Shown: piece by piece, positions 16,824 through 26,417 of the stretch | Position numbering within the stretch: the first letter of the stretch is position 1 | How the letters are laid out: each line of letters opens with the position of its first letter | Source of the DNA: Streptococcus mitis | GTDB lineage: Bacteria > Bacillota > Bacilli > Lactobacillales > Streptococcaceae | Assembly: GCF_001579045.1 (NCBI RefSeq) | Contig: NZ_KQ970262.1 | Span: 508,399-572,398 of the forward strand | Length of the DNA: 64,000 bases | Direction of reading: 5' to 3' | Notes under the pieces: generated by a model | Databases searched by the model: none | What the model was told of the DNA's origin: nothing | Seen by the model: only the letters and a program-made list of their open reading frames with translations | Translations under genes and position numbers: made by a program

Positions 16824-18083
16824 CTAAAGTTCTACTGTCAGAACTTGACCTTGCTTAACAACCTGTTCTCCAGCGATATAAACATCATCAACATCACTGG
16901 ATTTGACAGCATAAACTAGGTGGGACAGCATATTTTCCTGAGGTTGGAGATGAATTTTGCCTTGTGGTTGAATGACCAGAAAATCTGCCTGCTTACCTAC
17001 TTCCAGACTTCCTATCTGATTTTCCATTCCTAGGACCTTAGCCCCTTCGATTGTCAGTGCCTTGAGAGCTGTTTCGATAGGAAATTGGCTGGCATCGCCA
17101 CTTTTCATCTTCTGAAGAAGGGCTGCTGTTCGTCCTTCCTCAAACATATCAAGGTTGTTGTTGGAAGCAACTGAATCTGTCGCAATTCCGACTGCTACTC
17201 CTGCTTTTTGCAGTTGGATGATGGGAGCAATCCCTGATGCCAATTTGAGGTTACTGATAGGATTGTGGGCGATAGCCACGTGAGAAGTTGCTAAGCGTTC
17301 AATTTCTCGCTCATTTAATTCAACCCCGTGAGCAAAAACAGACGGATGCTCTAAATAACCCAGTTCTTCAAGAAAAGCAAGGGGGCGTTTGCCGTATCGT
17401 TTCAGGATAATGCCTGACTCCTCCTTAGTCTCCGCAACATGGATATGGATGGGGATATCCAACTCTTTTGCCATATCCAAGCTTTCTGCCAACAAATCTC
17501 TACTACAGCTGTAGGGAGAATGTGGGGCTACCATAACCTTGAAATTTGGATTTTCATATCCTATGATTGTCTCGATAATAGCTCGTGTTCTGCTTATGGT
17601 CTCATCAGTTGTTTCTGTATCTGAAGAAAAGAGGGTCGGTGAGAAATAACAACGCATCTTGGAATCTTTCACTGCCTGATAAATCCGCTCAATCTCCACA
17701 CCATTGGGATTATACATATCATTAAAGGTTGTTGTTCCTGACTGGAGCATCTCTATCATAGCTTCTTTAACCGCTCTTGTAGTCATGTCGGGAGTAAATC
17801 CTGCTTCTGCAGGCCAGATATAATCATTGAGCCATTCATGGAGATTGCTATCATCCCGAATTCCTCGCAAGCCTGTCATAGCAGAATGGGTGTGGCAATT
17901 GACCAAACCAGGCATGATCCAGGCTCCCTGATAGTCGATAATCTGCTCAGCTTGCTCTAAAATCTCTGACTTATCTTGACCGACATAGACGATTTGAGAA
18001 TCCTTAACAGCCAAGATACCATCCAAATGCACATGGAAATCCTGATCACAAGTCACGATATTTACATGCTGATAGACTTTCAT
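16824..18083 (-). CDS. mtaD: Amidohydrolase of the MTA/SAH deaminase (TrzA/AtzB) family
   Basis: 419-aa cytoplasmic metal-dependent TIM-barrel deaminase. Metal-site motifs: PGLVNCHTHSAMTGLRG (HxH, ~57-73), IHIHVAETKEE (His, Glu), FAHGVELNE (His) and GIATDSVASNN (Asp). This pattern matches enzymes deaminating S-adenosylhomocysteine or 5'-methylthioadenosine to the inosyl forms; other nucleoside substrates are possible. A BOX element lies 30 nt upstream, so it is a single-gene unit or follows the ABC pair by read-through only. Confidence 0.85.
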   Translation of the reverse strand: MKVYQHVNIVTCDQDFHVHLDGILAVKDSQIVYVGQDKSEILEQAEQIIDYQGAWIMPGLVNCHTHSAMTGLRGIRDDSNLHEWLNDYIWPAEAGFTPDMTTRAVKEAMIEMLQSGTTTFNDMYNPNGVEIERIYQAVKDSKMRCYFSPTLFSSDTETTDETISRTRAIIETIIGYENPNFKVMVAPHSPYSCSRDLLAESLDMAKELDIPIHIHVAETKEESGIILKRYGKRPLAFLEELGYLEHPSVFAHGVELNEREIERLATSHVAIAHNPISNLKLASGIAPIIQLQKAGVAVGIATDSVASNNNLDMFEEGRTAALLQKMKSGDASQFPIETALKALTIEGAKVLGMENQIGSLEVGKQADFLVIQPQGKIHLQPQENMLSHLVYAVKSSDVDDVYIAGEQVVKQGQVLTVEL

Positions 18084-18111
18084 TATAGGCTCCTTTTCTA
18101 AAAGACAATTT

Positions 18112-18354
18112 ATACTCTTCTAAAATCTCTTCAAACCACATCAGCTTCACCTTGGAGTAGATATATGTTACTGACTTCGTCAGTTCTATCCACAACCTCA
18201 AAACAGTGCTTTGAGCTGACTTCGTCAGTCTTATCTACAACCTCAAAACAGTGCTTTGAGCTGACTTCGTCAGTCTTATCTACAACCTCAAGGTAGTGCT
18301 TTGAGCAACCTGCGGCTAGCTTCCTAGTTTAATCTTTGATTTTCATTAAGTATT
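18112..18354 (+). repeat. BOX element (boxA, three boxB, boxC)
   Basis: Begins ATACTCTTC, ends near TTTTCATTAAGTATTA. Three boxB units start at 18171, 18216 and 18261 (period 45 bp, each CTGACTTCGTCAG...TTTGAG). Typical pneumococcal intergenic mobile repeat. Confidence 0.92.
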
Positions 18355-18383
18355 ACAGTGAACAATTTTTCTAGCTATTGTAA

Positions 18384-18412
18384 CAAAAAAGTCACCCGAA
18401 GGCAACTTTTTT
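18384..18412 (-). terminator. Terminator after ABC exporter genes
   Basis: AGTTGCC-TTCG-GGTGACT hairpin on minus with a stable UUCG-type tetraloop, flanked by A7 and T6; it may act in both directions. Confidence 0.8.
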
Positions 18413-18440
18413 CGTTCATAAGATTTTAAAATAGAAAGGC

Positions 18441-20189
18441 TTATTCAGAGCTAAAAGCTGCAGCTTGCTGCATTTGGTAATACTTGCCCTTTCGAACCAT
18501 GAGTTCTTGATGATTGCCATACTCAACAATGTCGCCATCCACCAAGACAAGAATCAAATCCGCATCCTGAATGGTAGACAAGCGGTGAGCGATGATAAAA
18601 CTTGTGCGCCCCTTCATGAGTTTGGCAAAGGCATCCTGTACTAGCACTTCTGTCCGTGTATCGATGGAAGAAGTCGCTTCGTCTAAGATAAGAATCTTGG
18701 AAATAGCCAGAAAGACCCGGGCAATGGTTAAGAGCTGGGCCTGACCAACAGAGAGAGATTCTCCAGCATTTTCCAACTTGGTATCGTAACCCTGCGGCAA
18801 CTGTTGGATGAAAAAGTCTGCATTGGCTGCTTTGGCAGCAGTAATCACCTGCTCCCTACTGGCTTTAGGATTTCCAAAGGCAATATTGTCATGAATAGTC
18901 CCTTGCTTGAGCCAGGTTTCTTGGAGAACCATGCCAAACTGCTGGCGTAAAGTGGCACGACTATAGTCATAAATGGATTTCCCATCCAGCAAGATATCTC
19001 CTGAGTTAATGGGATAAAAACGCATGAGGAGATTGATAAGAGTTGATTTTCCAGCACCTGTCGGACCAACGATGGCTACCTTACTACCAGCTGGAATAGC
19101 GATAGACAAGTCCTTAATCAAAATCTTTTCAGGATTGTAGCCAAAAGAGACATGTTTAAAGGAAATAGCTCCCTTAACTTGGTCACTAGTCAACTCTTCC
19201 TTACCTTTTTCAGCCACCTCAGGACTTTCTAAGACAGAATAGACACGCTCTGCGCAAGCAAGAGCACTTTGCAACTCGGCTAGCACTGAAGAAATATCGT
19301 TAAAGGGCTTGGTATACTGTTGGACATAGTTCAAAAAAGTCACTAAACGCCCGATGGTCAAGGTGGACCCTATCATAATACGATAAGCTCCTACTCCAGC
19401 TAAAAGTGCGTAAATGAGCGCATTTACAAAGCGAGTCGAAGGATTGACCGTTGATGAATAAAAGATGGCTGACTGAGAATAGCCTGCGTAGTTGTCATTG
19501 GCATCGTGCAGTCTTTGGATAAACTCTGTTTGAGCATTAAAGGACTGGATTATAGTCTGCTGGCTAAGCGATTCTTCAATCAACTGAGTCTGAATTCCCC
19601 TCGTCTCTGTTTGCTTCTGGAAGAGATGATAGGATTTCTTGGCAATAAAGCGTGAAATCACCATGGACAGTGGCGTCAACAGCAAGACTAAGAGAGTCAT
19701 GAGGAGATGAATTTGGAGCATGGCTAGAATACTAACCAAAATCATCAAAACACCAATGAAAAATTGGTTAAAAATCATGGTAAAGCCAGCTGCCAACTGT
19801 TCTATGTCTGTGGTTACACGACTGACCATCTCTCCACTTCCTTGCCGCTCCACAAAAGCAATCGGTAAACGATGGAGCTTATAGATGATTCGCTCTCGCA
19901 AGTCTCTGGTATAAGAGAAGATTAGGTGATTATAGAGGAGAGGATTGCCCCACTGCACCAGAGTATTTCCTATTACCACCAAGATCATCTGGAGGAAAAT
20001 CTGCCAAAAAACTGGTGAAGAACCAGCCACTAAGACTTGGTCGATGACCTGCCCAATCAGAATAGGTAGGTAGATTGATAAGCCAACCTGGGTAATAGTT
20101 CCTAGAAAGGCTAGGAAAAGGAGGAAAGGATTGCTTGCTAAATCTTTTGCCAAACGTTTGAGCGTCTGGTTTGCAGTTTGTCGTCTCAT
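18441..20189 (-). CDS. ABC exporter half-transporter (B subunit), multidrug type
   Basis: 582 aa from the ATG at 20187-20189, which has an AAGGAGG site; an upstream in-frame start overlapping the previous gene is rejected. Six transmembrane helices (~1-300), then an ATPase domain: Walker A GPTGAGKST, signature LSVGQ (instead of LSGGQ), Walker B ILILDEATSS with the catalytic Glu, and H-loop IIAHRLST. It starts 1 nt after the stop of its partner, so the two form a heterodimeric exporter. Substrate unknown. Confidence 0.9.
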   Translation of the reverse strand: MRRQTANQTLKRLAKDLASNPFLLFLAFLGTITQVGLSIYLPILIGQVIDQVLVAGSSPVFWQIFLQMILVVIGNTLVQWGNPLLYNHLIFSYTRDLRERIIYKLHRLPIAFVERQGSGEMVSRVTTDIEQLAAGFTMIFNQFFIGVLMILVSILAMLQIHLLMTLLVLLLTPLSMVISRFIAKKSYHLFQKQTETRGIQTQLIEESLSQQTIIQSFNAQTEFIQRLHDANDNYAGYSQSAIFYSSTVNPSTRFVNALIYALLAGVGAYRIMIGSTLTIGRLVTFLNYVQQYTKPFNDISSVLAELQSALACAERVYSVLESPEVAEKGKEELTSDQVKGAISFKHVSFGYNPEKILIKDLSIAIPAGSKVAIVGPTGAGKSTLINLLMRFYPINSGDILLDGKSIYDYSRATLRQQFGMVLQETWLKQGTIHDNIAFGNPKASREQVITAAKAANADFFIQQLPQGYDTKLENAGESLSVGQAQLLTIARVFLAISKILILDEATSSIDTRTEVLVQDAFAKLMKGRTSFIIAHRLSTIQDADLILVLVDGDIVEYGNHQELMVRKGKYYQMQQAAAFSSE

Positions 20190-20190
20190 G

Positions 20191-21915
20191 CTAGTCCTCC
20201 TTACCATGTTGGGAGGCATTGATTTCTCGATAAACTTGACTAGATTTCATCAAGTCCTCGTGCTTGCCGATAGCTAGGAGCTCTCCTTTTTCTAAGAGTA
20301 GAATCTGGTCAGCCATCTGTAAAGTCGAGGTTCGTTGAGAGATCAAAATTAAGCTCGTATTTGGCAGATTTTTTCGAATAGATTTCAAGAGCTTGGACTC
20401 GGTAATGGTGTCGAGGGCCGAAGTCGCATCATCTAGGATGAGAAACGGAGCTTGGCGCAATACTGCTCGAGCGACCGACAGCCTTTGTTTTTGTCCGCCT
20501 GAGAAATTTCGTCCTCCTGCCTCAACTAGGGCATCCAAGAGTCCTTCCTTTTCACTTACAAAATCCTTAGCTTGCGCAATTTCTAAGGCCTGCCAAATTT
20601 CTTGGTCAGTTACTTCTTGATGTAAACCTAGAGTCAGGTTGGAACGAATAGTCCCTTTAAAGAGTTCGACTTTTTGAGATACATAGGCAATCCAAGACCG
20701 CCACTCCTCAAGATTACGAGGACTACGTCCATTTCGATAAAGGTCTATGCTCCCCTTGTCTGCTGGATAAAGACCAAGTAAGACTTGCACCAAGCTTGAT
20801 TTACCAGAACCAGTTCCTCCAATGATACCAAGGATTTGTCCTTGAGTCATATCAAAGGAAATGTTTCTCATAGAAGGCTGAGCCGCATCAGGATAGGTAA
20901 AGGTCAGTTCTTGGACTTGTAAAACCCGATTACTGATAGCTTGCTTTTGCTCTAATTCTGAATGAATATCTTCTGGAGACTCAGCAAAGACTTCCTCGAT
21001 TCGCTTCGCAGAGATGTAGGACTGGTTGAGAGAATTTATCAGCATGGCTAGCTTGACCAATTCCACCAAGATCTGTAAGAGATAGTTGATGAGGGCAATG
21101 AGAGCACCTTGACTGAGCAAGCCTCCTTGAATAGAAATATAGCCCTGCCAGATAATAATAAGGAGAGTTCCATTGACAATCAGATAGGTCAGGGGTGTTA
21201 ATAAACTGGACCAGAAACCTGTCTTTTCTTGTAATCTAGCATAGACTTGGTTAAGGGTTTGAAAAATCTGTAACTCTCGTTTTTCTTGTCCAAAAGCACG
21301 AATAACTCGCATCCCTTGTAATTGCTGGCGTGTTTCCTGAACTAGTTGGTCCGTTTTCTTTCTGAGACTGCTGTAGAGAGGATTGACTAACCGAGAAAGG
21401 CCTACAATGACGACTGTCAAAATGACAACCATGACTAAGAACCAGAGAGTCAGCTCAGCCGAGATGCGATAGGCCATAAAAATGGCCCCAAAAACGATAA
21501 TGGGCGCTCGCAAAAAGAGACGTAGGAATTGATTGATACCAATCTGAATCTGGTAAGTGTCCGAAATCAAGCGAGTCACCAAGCTAGAAGTTGTCAAACG
21601 GTCTCTGCTGTCCTTAGGTAAAGACAAAATATGACGATAAAGATCGTTTGTCAATTCCTTGGCAAAACCTACCGCAGCCTTAGCTGAGTAGAACTGGGCT
21701 ATTAAGGCCACTACAACACCAATTACTGCAAAGATAAGGAGCAGGCCAATCTGCATCCAGAGATGACCTTGATTTCTTTGGGGCAAGGATTGGTCAACAA
21801 TCCCAGCAATCACCATGGGAACCAAGAGCTCAAACACAGCTTCAAGTAGCTTGAACAAAGGTGCTAAAATCGATTCTCTGATGTAGGGTTTAAAGTAAGA
21901 TAGTAAGTGTTTCAT
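20191..21915 (-). CDS. ABC exporter half-transporter (A subunit), degenerate ATPase site
   Basis: 574 aa. Six-helix membrane domain (~1-310) and ATPase domain: Walker A GGTGSGKSS, full signature FSGGQKQR, and Walker B FLILDDATSALD where the catalytic Glu is Asp; the H-loop position reads ISQRTS without His. Loss of the catalytic Glu and switch His in one half is typical of heterodimeric exporters with one consensus and one degenerate site. It is the first gene of the pair; the msrAB gene upstream ends 60 nt away. Confidence 0.9.
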   Translation of the reverse strand: MKHLLSYFKPYIRESILAPLFKLLEAVFELLVPMVIAGIVDQSLPQRNQGHLWMQIGLLLIFAVIGVVVALIAQFYSAKAAVGFAKELTNDLYRHILSLPKDSRDRLTTSSLVTRLISDTYQIQIGINQFLRLFLRAPIIVFGAIFMAYRISAELTLWFLVMVVILTVVIVGLSRLVNPLYSSLRKKTDQLVQETRQQLQGMRVIRAFGQEKRELQIFQTLNQVYARLQEKTGFWSSLLTPLTYLIVNGTLLIIIWQGYISIQGGLLSQGALIALINYLLQILVELVKLAMLINSLNQSYISAKRIEEVFAESPEDIHSELEQKQAISNRVLQVQELTFTYPDAAQPSMRNISFDMTQGQILGIIGGTGSGKSSLVQVLLGLYPADKGSIDLYRNGRSPRNLEEWRSWIAYVSQKVELFKGTIRSNLTLGLHQEVTDQEIWQALEIAQAKDFVSEKEGLLDALVEAGGRNFSGGQKQRLSVARAVLRQAPFLILDDATSALDTITESKLLKSIRKNLPNTSLILISQRTSTLQMADQILLLEKGELLAIGKHEDLMKSSQVYREINASQHGKED

Positions 21916-21975
21916 AAATCCCTTCTATTCGTTTTCTAGAAATGAAGAAAGTGGGAAGCACCCACCATCTCTGAT

Positions 21976-22914
21976 TTATTTGTTTAAGTAAGGTAGTAGA
22001 TAGCCATATCCTGCTTCTTCCATCTCATCCTTGGCCACAAAGCGCAAGGAAGCAGAATTGATACAGTAACGGAGGCCACCTAACTCCCGAGGGCCATCTG
22101 TGAAAACATGACCCAAGTGAGCATTGCCTGACCGAGAACGAACTTCAATTCGCTCCATTCCATGACTGAGATCCTTGTAATAATGAATCAATTCCTTAGA
22201 AATCGGACGGCTAAAACTTGGCCAACCACATCCTGAGGCAAACTTATCCTTGGCAAAAAAGAGTGGCTCACCCGTCGTGATGTCAACATAAATCCCTTCT
22301 TCAAAGGTTTGGTCATAGGCATTGGTAAATGGAGCCTCTGTAGCAGCTTCTTGGGTAACACGATAGGACTCTTCGGTTAAGCTTTCTTTTAACACCTCTT
22401 GACTAGGTTTTTCATAATTTGCTGCGTCAATCAATGGCTTCTCAGCATCGGTCACATCGATATGACAGTAACCTGAAGGATTTTTCTTAAGATAGTCTTG
22501 ATGGTAGTCTTCAGCCAGAATGTAATGACGTAGTTTCTCCACCTCTACTGCAATCTTTCGCCCAAGCATGCGCTCCTGCTCCTGCACCACTGTGTAGATA
22601 GCTGGCAAATCAGCTTCATCCTGGTAATAAATCCCAGTTCGATATTGGCGACCACGGTCATTCCCTTGTTGATTGATGGATAAAGGGTCGATGACACGGA
22701 AATAATAAAGCAAAATTTCTCTGAGTGACACTGCCTTCTCATCGTAAATCACTTGAACTGTTTCTGCATGGTCTGTTTCCTTGAGCAGCTGGTAATTGGT
22801 TATTTCGACTTGCCCATTAGCGTAGCCAACACTGGTTGCTAGCACTCCAGAAATGCGTGAAAAATATTCCTCTAGGCCCCAAAAACAACCACCTGCTAGA
22901 TAAATTTCTGCCAT
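21976..22914 (-). CDS. msrAB: Bifunctional methionine sulfoxide reductase MsrA-MsrB
   Basis: 312-aa fusion. MsrA domain ~1-150 with the catalytic GGCFWGLEE at residues 8-16; MsrB domain ~170-312 with [15 protein letters not shown] and the catalytic Cys in RYCINS. It reduces S- and R-methionine sulfoxide in proteins. No signal peptide is present, so this is the cytoplasmic MsrAB1-type enzyme rather than the membrane-tethered MsrAB2. A BOX element follows its upstream region. Confidence 0.95.
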   Translation of the reverse strand: MAEIYLAGGCFWGLEEYFSRISGVLATSVGYANGQVEITNYQLLKETDHAETVQVIYDEKAVSLREILLYYFRVIDPLSINQQGNDRGRQYRTGIYYQDEADLPAIYTVVQEQERMLGRKIAVEVEKLRHYILAEDYHQDYLKKNPSGYCHIDVTDAEKPLIDAANYEKPSQEVLKESLTEESYRVTQEAATEAPFTNAYDQTFEEGIYVDITTGEPLFFAKDKFASGCGWPSFSRPISKELIHYYKDLSHGMERIEVRSRSGNAHLGHVFTDGPRELGGLRYCINSASLRFVAKDEMEEAGYGYLLPYLNK

Positions 22915-22945
22915 CTTTATTTCTCCTTTATCAAGTTTTTAACTA

Positions 22946-23105
22946 ATACTCTTCGAAAATCTCTTCAAACCACGTCAGCTTACATCTGCAACCTCAAAAC
23001 AGTATTTTGAGCTAACTTCGTCAGTTCTATTCACAACCTCAAAACACTGTTTTGAGCAGCCTGCGGCTAACTTCCTAGTTTGCTCTTTGATTTTCATTGA
23101 GTATA
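22946..23105 (+). repeat. BOX element (degenerate boxA/boxB, boxC)
   Basis: Starts ATACTCTTCGAAAATCTCTT, ends TTTTCATTGAGTATA. The boxA part is cut short; one full boxB-like unit follows a partial one. It lies between msrAB and thrB. Confidence 0.9.
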
Positions 23106-23113
23106 AACCTCTT

Positions 23114-23161
23114 TTCAAAAAAAGGATAGGAAGCCCTCTGGTCAAGTGGTTTCCCCATCCT
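23114..23161 (-). terminator. Terminator after thrB
   Basis: Long imperfect stem on minus (AGGATGGGGAA ... TTCCTATCCT) followed by TTTTTTT. It lies 13 nt after the thrB stop. Confidence 0.8.
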
Positions 23162-23173
23162 ATCTTCTATTCT

Positions 23174-24043
23174 TTATTTTGCTTCTACACGGACACCTTG
23201 GGTATCAACCTTCAAGTCATGCAGTTTGCCTTTGAAGGGTTGCTTTTCCAATTCTGCCTTAATCGTTGGCATCTTGTCATGAGAAGCCAAAATCATAACT
23301 GTAGGCCCAGCACCAGAGAGGTAGGTTGCATAGGCACCATTTTCTTTGGCTACTTGCTTAATCGTCGCAAATTCTCTCACCAAGTCCTGACGATAGCGTT
23401 CGTGGAAGAGGTCTCCCTCGATTGCTTGACCAGCTGTCACCATGTCTCCTGCCAACAAGGCCGCAACCGCAACATTGGCGATAGAACTAGCTGCAACAGC
23501 TTCCTTGTAAGACAATTTCTTAGGTAAGACGCCACGGCTGTCTCGAGTACGCAATTCATAGTTTGGAATGTAGGCTAGGAAGTCACACTCTGGGAAATCT
23601 GCTACGATAGCAGAAACTTGCCCATCAACGGAGCTTGCAATAACGAGATTACCATAAATGGCCGGAGCTACATTGTCAGGATGTCCTTCAATCTTGGTCG
23701 CTAACTGCAATTTTTCATGGTCAGATAAGTTGAGATTCCCCAGTTGGTTGGCTAGTTCAATCCCAGCAACAATAACCGAGCTAGAAGAACCCAAACCACG
23801 CGCCAAGGGAACATTACTAGTCATTTTCAAACGTCTAGGTTGCAAGTCTGGTACAATTTGCAAAGCGATTTTGAGCAAAAGATTGCGCTCGTCATGGGGA
23901 ATCCATTTGCCAATCTGGTGCTCGATCAACCACTCATCTCTTTCTTCGCAGACCTCGATTTGAAGGTACTTGGTTACAGCTACACCGACCGAGTCAAAAC
24001 CCGGCCCGATATTGGCACTGGTTGCAGGTACAATAATCTTCAT
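23174..24043 (-). CDS. thrB: Homoserine kinase
   Basis: 289-aa GHMP kinase making O-phosphohomoserine in threonine biosynthesis. Motifs: [16 protein letters not shown] at residues 5-20, the GHMP ATP loop [16 protein letters not shown] (~84-99) and the C-terminal [15 protein letters not shown]. It follows hom with 1 nt between stop and start, so the genes form a hom-thrB operon closed by the terminator at 23114-23161. Confidence 0.96.
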   Translation of the reverse strand: MKIIVPATSANIGPGFDSVGVAVTKYLQIEVCEERDEWLIEHQIGKWIPHDERNLLLKIALQIVPDLQPRRLKMTSNVPLARGLGSSSSVIVAGIELANQLGNLNLSDHEKLQLATKIEGHPDNVAPAIYGNLVIASSVDGQVSAIVADFPECDFLAYIPNYELRTRDSRGVLPKKLSYKEAVAASSIANVAVAALLAGDMVTAGQAIEGDLFHERYRQDLVREFATIKQVAKENGAYATYLSGAGPTVMILASHDKMPTIKAELEKQPFKGKLHDLKVDTQGVRVEAK

Positions 24044-24044
24044 C

Positions 24045-25331
24045 TTATTCTCCTAGCACCTTGAAGGTATTCAATAGGTCGAATTCTGAAACCTTCTTCA
24101 ATTCAGCTGAGACATTTTCAAGCTGGGCTTTATCAATCTTGTGTGTAATGATCACAACACGCGCCTTGTCACCCTCTTTTCCGTCTTGGAGGATTTGCTT
24201 GAAGGAAATGTCTTGAGCATTAAAAATTTCAGCCAACTTCAAGACCTGACCTTTTGAGTCTGGTGCCAAGATTGAGAAGTAGTAGTTTGCTTTGACATCC
24301 TCAGGATTTGCCAAGACCAAATCACGGCTATATTCGTTGAAGTCTTTACCGATGGTTCTATCATTCAGGCGACGAACGATACGAACAATATCAGCTACAA
24401 CACTTGTTGCAGTTGGTTTTTGACCAGCACCTGGTCCGTAGTACATAGACTCACCAATACCGATAGATTCTACAAAGACAGCGTTCATGACGCCATTCAC
24501 ACTAGCAAGTGGGTGTGCTTCAGGAAGGAAGGTTGGAGTCACTTCTGCAGCAATACCTGAAGGAGTTTCCTCGATTGAACCAACCAATTTCACTACATAA
24601 CCCAAGTCTTGAGCTACAGCTACGTCTTCTGGTGTGATGTTTCGAATTCCCTTGTGGGCTACATCATCAAAGGAAACCTTCATACCAAAGGCAAATTGGC
24701 TCAAAATCACCATCTTGTAGGCTGCATCAATCCCATCTACGTCATTCGTCGGGTCGCTTTCTGCAAAACCAAGTCTTTGCGCTTCCGCTAGAGCATCATC
24801 GTAAGACCAGCCTTCTTCCACCATCTTGGTCATCATGAAGTTGGAAGTTCCGTTGACTACTCCAAGCACGCGCGTGATTTTATCAGAAGCCAAGGAATTT
24901 GCTAAAGTACGAAGAATTGGAATCCCACCAGCTACTGCTGCTTCGTAGTAAAGTGCTACATTATGCTCTTTAGCGATTTCTAACAATTCTGCGCCATGGA
25001 CAGCCAAAAGGTCCTTGTTAGCAGTAACAACGTGTTTTCCAGCTTCCAAGGCACGAGTGATAAAAGTTTTAGCTGGTTCGATACGCCCCATCAATTCCAC
25101 TACGATGGTAATGTCTTGGTCTGACAAAATATCATCCACATTGGTTACAAAGTTAAAGTCATTCCCTGCTGCAAGCAAGCGATTCTTTTCATCTTCATCC
25201 TTGACCAATACCTTAGCAACTTCAATCTCTGAATGTGCTGATTGATTGATTTTTTCTCCATTTTCCTTTAGGAGGAAAGGCACGCCACTTGCAACGGTAC
25301 CAAATCCTAGTAAAGCAATTTTAACTGTCAT
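24045..25331 (-). CDS. hom: Homoserine dehydrogenase
   Basis: 428 aa from the ATG at 25329-25331 with a GAGGAGAC site; the longer in-frame start would run into the promoter. NAD-binding [11 protein letters not shown] at the N-terminus; catalytic domain with [14 protein letters not shown] and a [14 protein letters not shown] block; C-terminal ACT domain (~350-428) for threonine feedback. It reduces aspartate semialdehyde to homoserine. The upstream element is an extended -10. Confidence 0.96.
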   Translation of the reverse strand: MTVKIALLGFGTVASGVPFLLKENGEKINQSAHSEIEVAKVLVKDEDEKNRLLAAGNDFNFVTNVDDILSDQDITIVVELMGRIEPAKTFITRALEAGKHVVTANKDLLAVHGAELLEIAKEHNVALYYEAAVAGGIPILRTLANSLASDKITRVLGVVNGTSNFMMTKMVEEGWSYDDALAEAQRLGFAESDPTNDVDGIDAAYKMVILSQFAFGMKVSFDDVAHKGIRNITPEDVAVAQDLGYVVKLVGSIEETPSGIAAEVTPTFLPEAHPLASVNGVMNAVFVESIGIGESMYYGPGAGQKPTATSVVADIVRIVRRLNDRTIGKDFNEYSRDLVLANPEDVKANYYFSILAPDSKGQVLKLAEIFNAQDISFKQILQDGKEGDKARVVIITHKIDKAQLENVSAELKKVSEFDLLNTFKVLGE

Positions 25332-25362
25332 GTTTGTCTCCTCGAAATTTTCTAATATAGCC

Positions 25363-25371
25363 ATTATAACA
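25363..25371 (-). promoter_or_regulatory. Extended -10 promoter of hom-thrB
   Basis: TGTTATAAT on minus (perfect -10 with TGn extension) about 32 nt before the hom ATG. No strong -35 is visible. Confidence 0.6.
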
Positions 25372-25426
25372 GAATTTTGTGAAAATTCCTATTATAGTAA
25401 ATCACTATTTCAGTATAAAAAGAAAA

Positions 25427-25444
25427 ACGAATCCCATGATTCGT
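25427..25444 (-). terminator. Terminator after mecA
   Basis: ACGAATC-ATGG-GATTCGT hairpin on minus followed by TTTTCTTTTT, 32 nt after the mecA stop. Confidence 0.85.
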
Positions 25445-25476
25445 CTTTCTTGATAGATGAAAATTGATTTTAAAAA

Positions 25477-26217
25477 TTATGAACCAATCTTTTGCAGATT
25501 AAGTACTGCATCGTGATTCATCAAGACTTGACCATACTCTTGCAAGACTGAACGACTGATGTCACTATCATCCGCAAACTCGCGCATACGGGCCAACAGC
25601 CAAGCTGGATATGGACTTGGATGATTTTCAATATCCACTAAAATGGTCAAATAATAGCGCTCATTCATCTTGTAGAGTTCAGAAGTTTCCATCTCAAAAG
25701 TCACTGTCTGGGCAAAAGCCACCAAGTCAGCCAACTTAGCAAAAGAAAGGATGTAATAGATGTAAGGCTCTTTCTTGCTTTCAACTTCTTGTTGTTCCTG
25801 CTCCTGCTCTTCTTCCTTGGCTTCGACTTGCTCAAGAGATTGAATGGCTTCGATATCATCCTTGGTTTTGTCTGCGATGCTTTTTTCCAGGGTTTTGATA
25901 AATTCATCTGGAGACATTTGAGCCAATTCTTCCATATCTGGCAAATCCGATAAGTCTTCAAAATCTAGATTTTGGTCAATCTTTGATTTAGTTACAAAGA
26001 CATCTACCTTATCAGGTTTTGGAGTCACACGGAAGCTCAACATGCCTGTATCCAGAAAGCTCTCAGGCATCTCTAACTCATCCAAGATAGCATAAAAGAA
26101 CTCTTCTGTTTTTTCTTGAGGAACGAGAAAGTCAGCAATCTCCATGCCACGATCCATCAAATCCTCTAAAGACATCGTGATTTTCAAAGTTGTATCACTA
26201 ATTTGTTTCATTTTCAT
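25477..26217 (-). CDS. mecA: Adaptor protein MecA
   Basis: 246 aa, start at the ATG of MKMKQISDTTLKITMSLEDL; an in-frame start five codons earlier has no better site. The N-terminal domain (~1-110) binds substrates such as ComX; a very acidic Glu/Gln-rich linker (~125-150) and a C-terminal ClpC-binding domain (~155-246, YYILSFAKLADLVAFAQ) follow. It targets proteins to ClpCP. It lies between hom and the teichoic acid cluster, with its own terminator. Confidence 0.95.
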   Translation of the reverse strand: MKMKQISDTTLKITMSLEDLMDRGMEIADFLVPQEKTEEFFYAILDELEMPESFLDTGMLSFRVTPKPDKVDVFVTKSKIDQNLDFEDLSDLPDMEELAQMSPDEFIKTLEKSIADKTKDDIEAIQSLEQVEAKEEEQEQEQQEVESKKEPYIYYILSFAKLADLVAFAQTVTFEMETSELYKMNERYYLTILVDIENHPSPYPAWLLARMREFADDSDISRSVLQEYGQVLMNHDAVLNLQKIGS

Positions 26218-26364
26218 TGCTAGTAACCTCATACTTTCAGTTCTATCTATTATACTAGATTTTTACGATTTTATCAAAAGAAGGCTCCTCTATACGGATA
26301 GATTTCCCCTAGGGTAACTTCTGTAGAAGACTCTAAAAGAAAATTTCTGCAGACAAATAGAAAA

Positions 26365-26402
26365 AGCCTTCCAAATCGGCTCTTAGCCAACTTTGAAGAC
26401 CT
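26365..26402 (-). terminator. Terminator at the end of the teichoic acid cluster
   Basis: Two-part stem on minus: GTCTTC...GGAAGGC outside and TTGGCT-AAG-AGCCGA inside, followed by TTTTTCTATTT. It lies 16 nt after the last gene of the cluster. Confidence 0.8.
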
Positions 26403-26417
26403 GATGCATCAGAATGC

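Noticed and set aside
18171-18305. Three direct repeats of 45 bp resembling a small CRISPR array
   Set aside because: The units are contiguous boxB modules of a BOX element, without spacers, flanked by boxA and boxC.
23087-23527. 146-codon plus-strand frame across a BOX element and thrB
   Set aside because: Antisense shadow of thrB with no ribosome site or recognisable domain.
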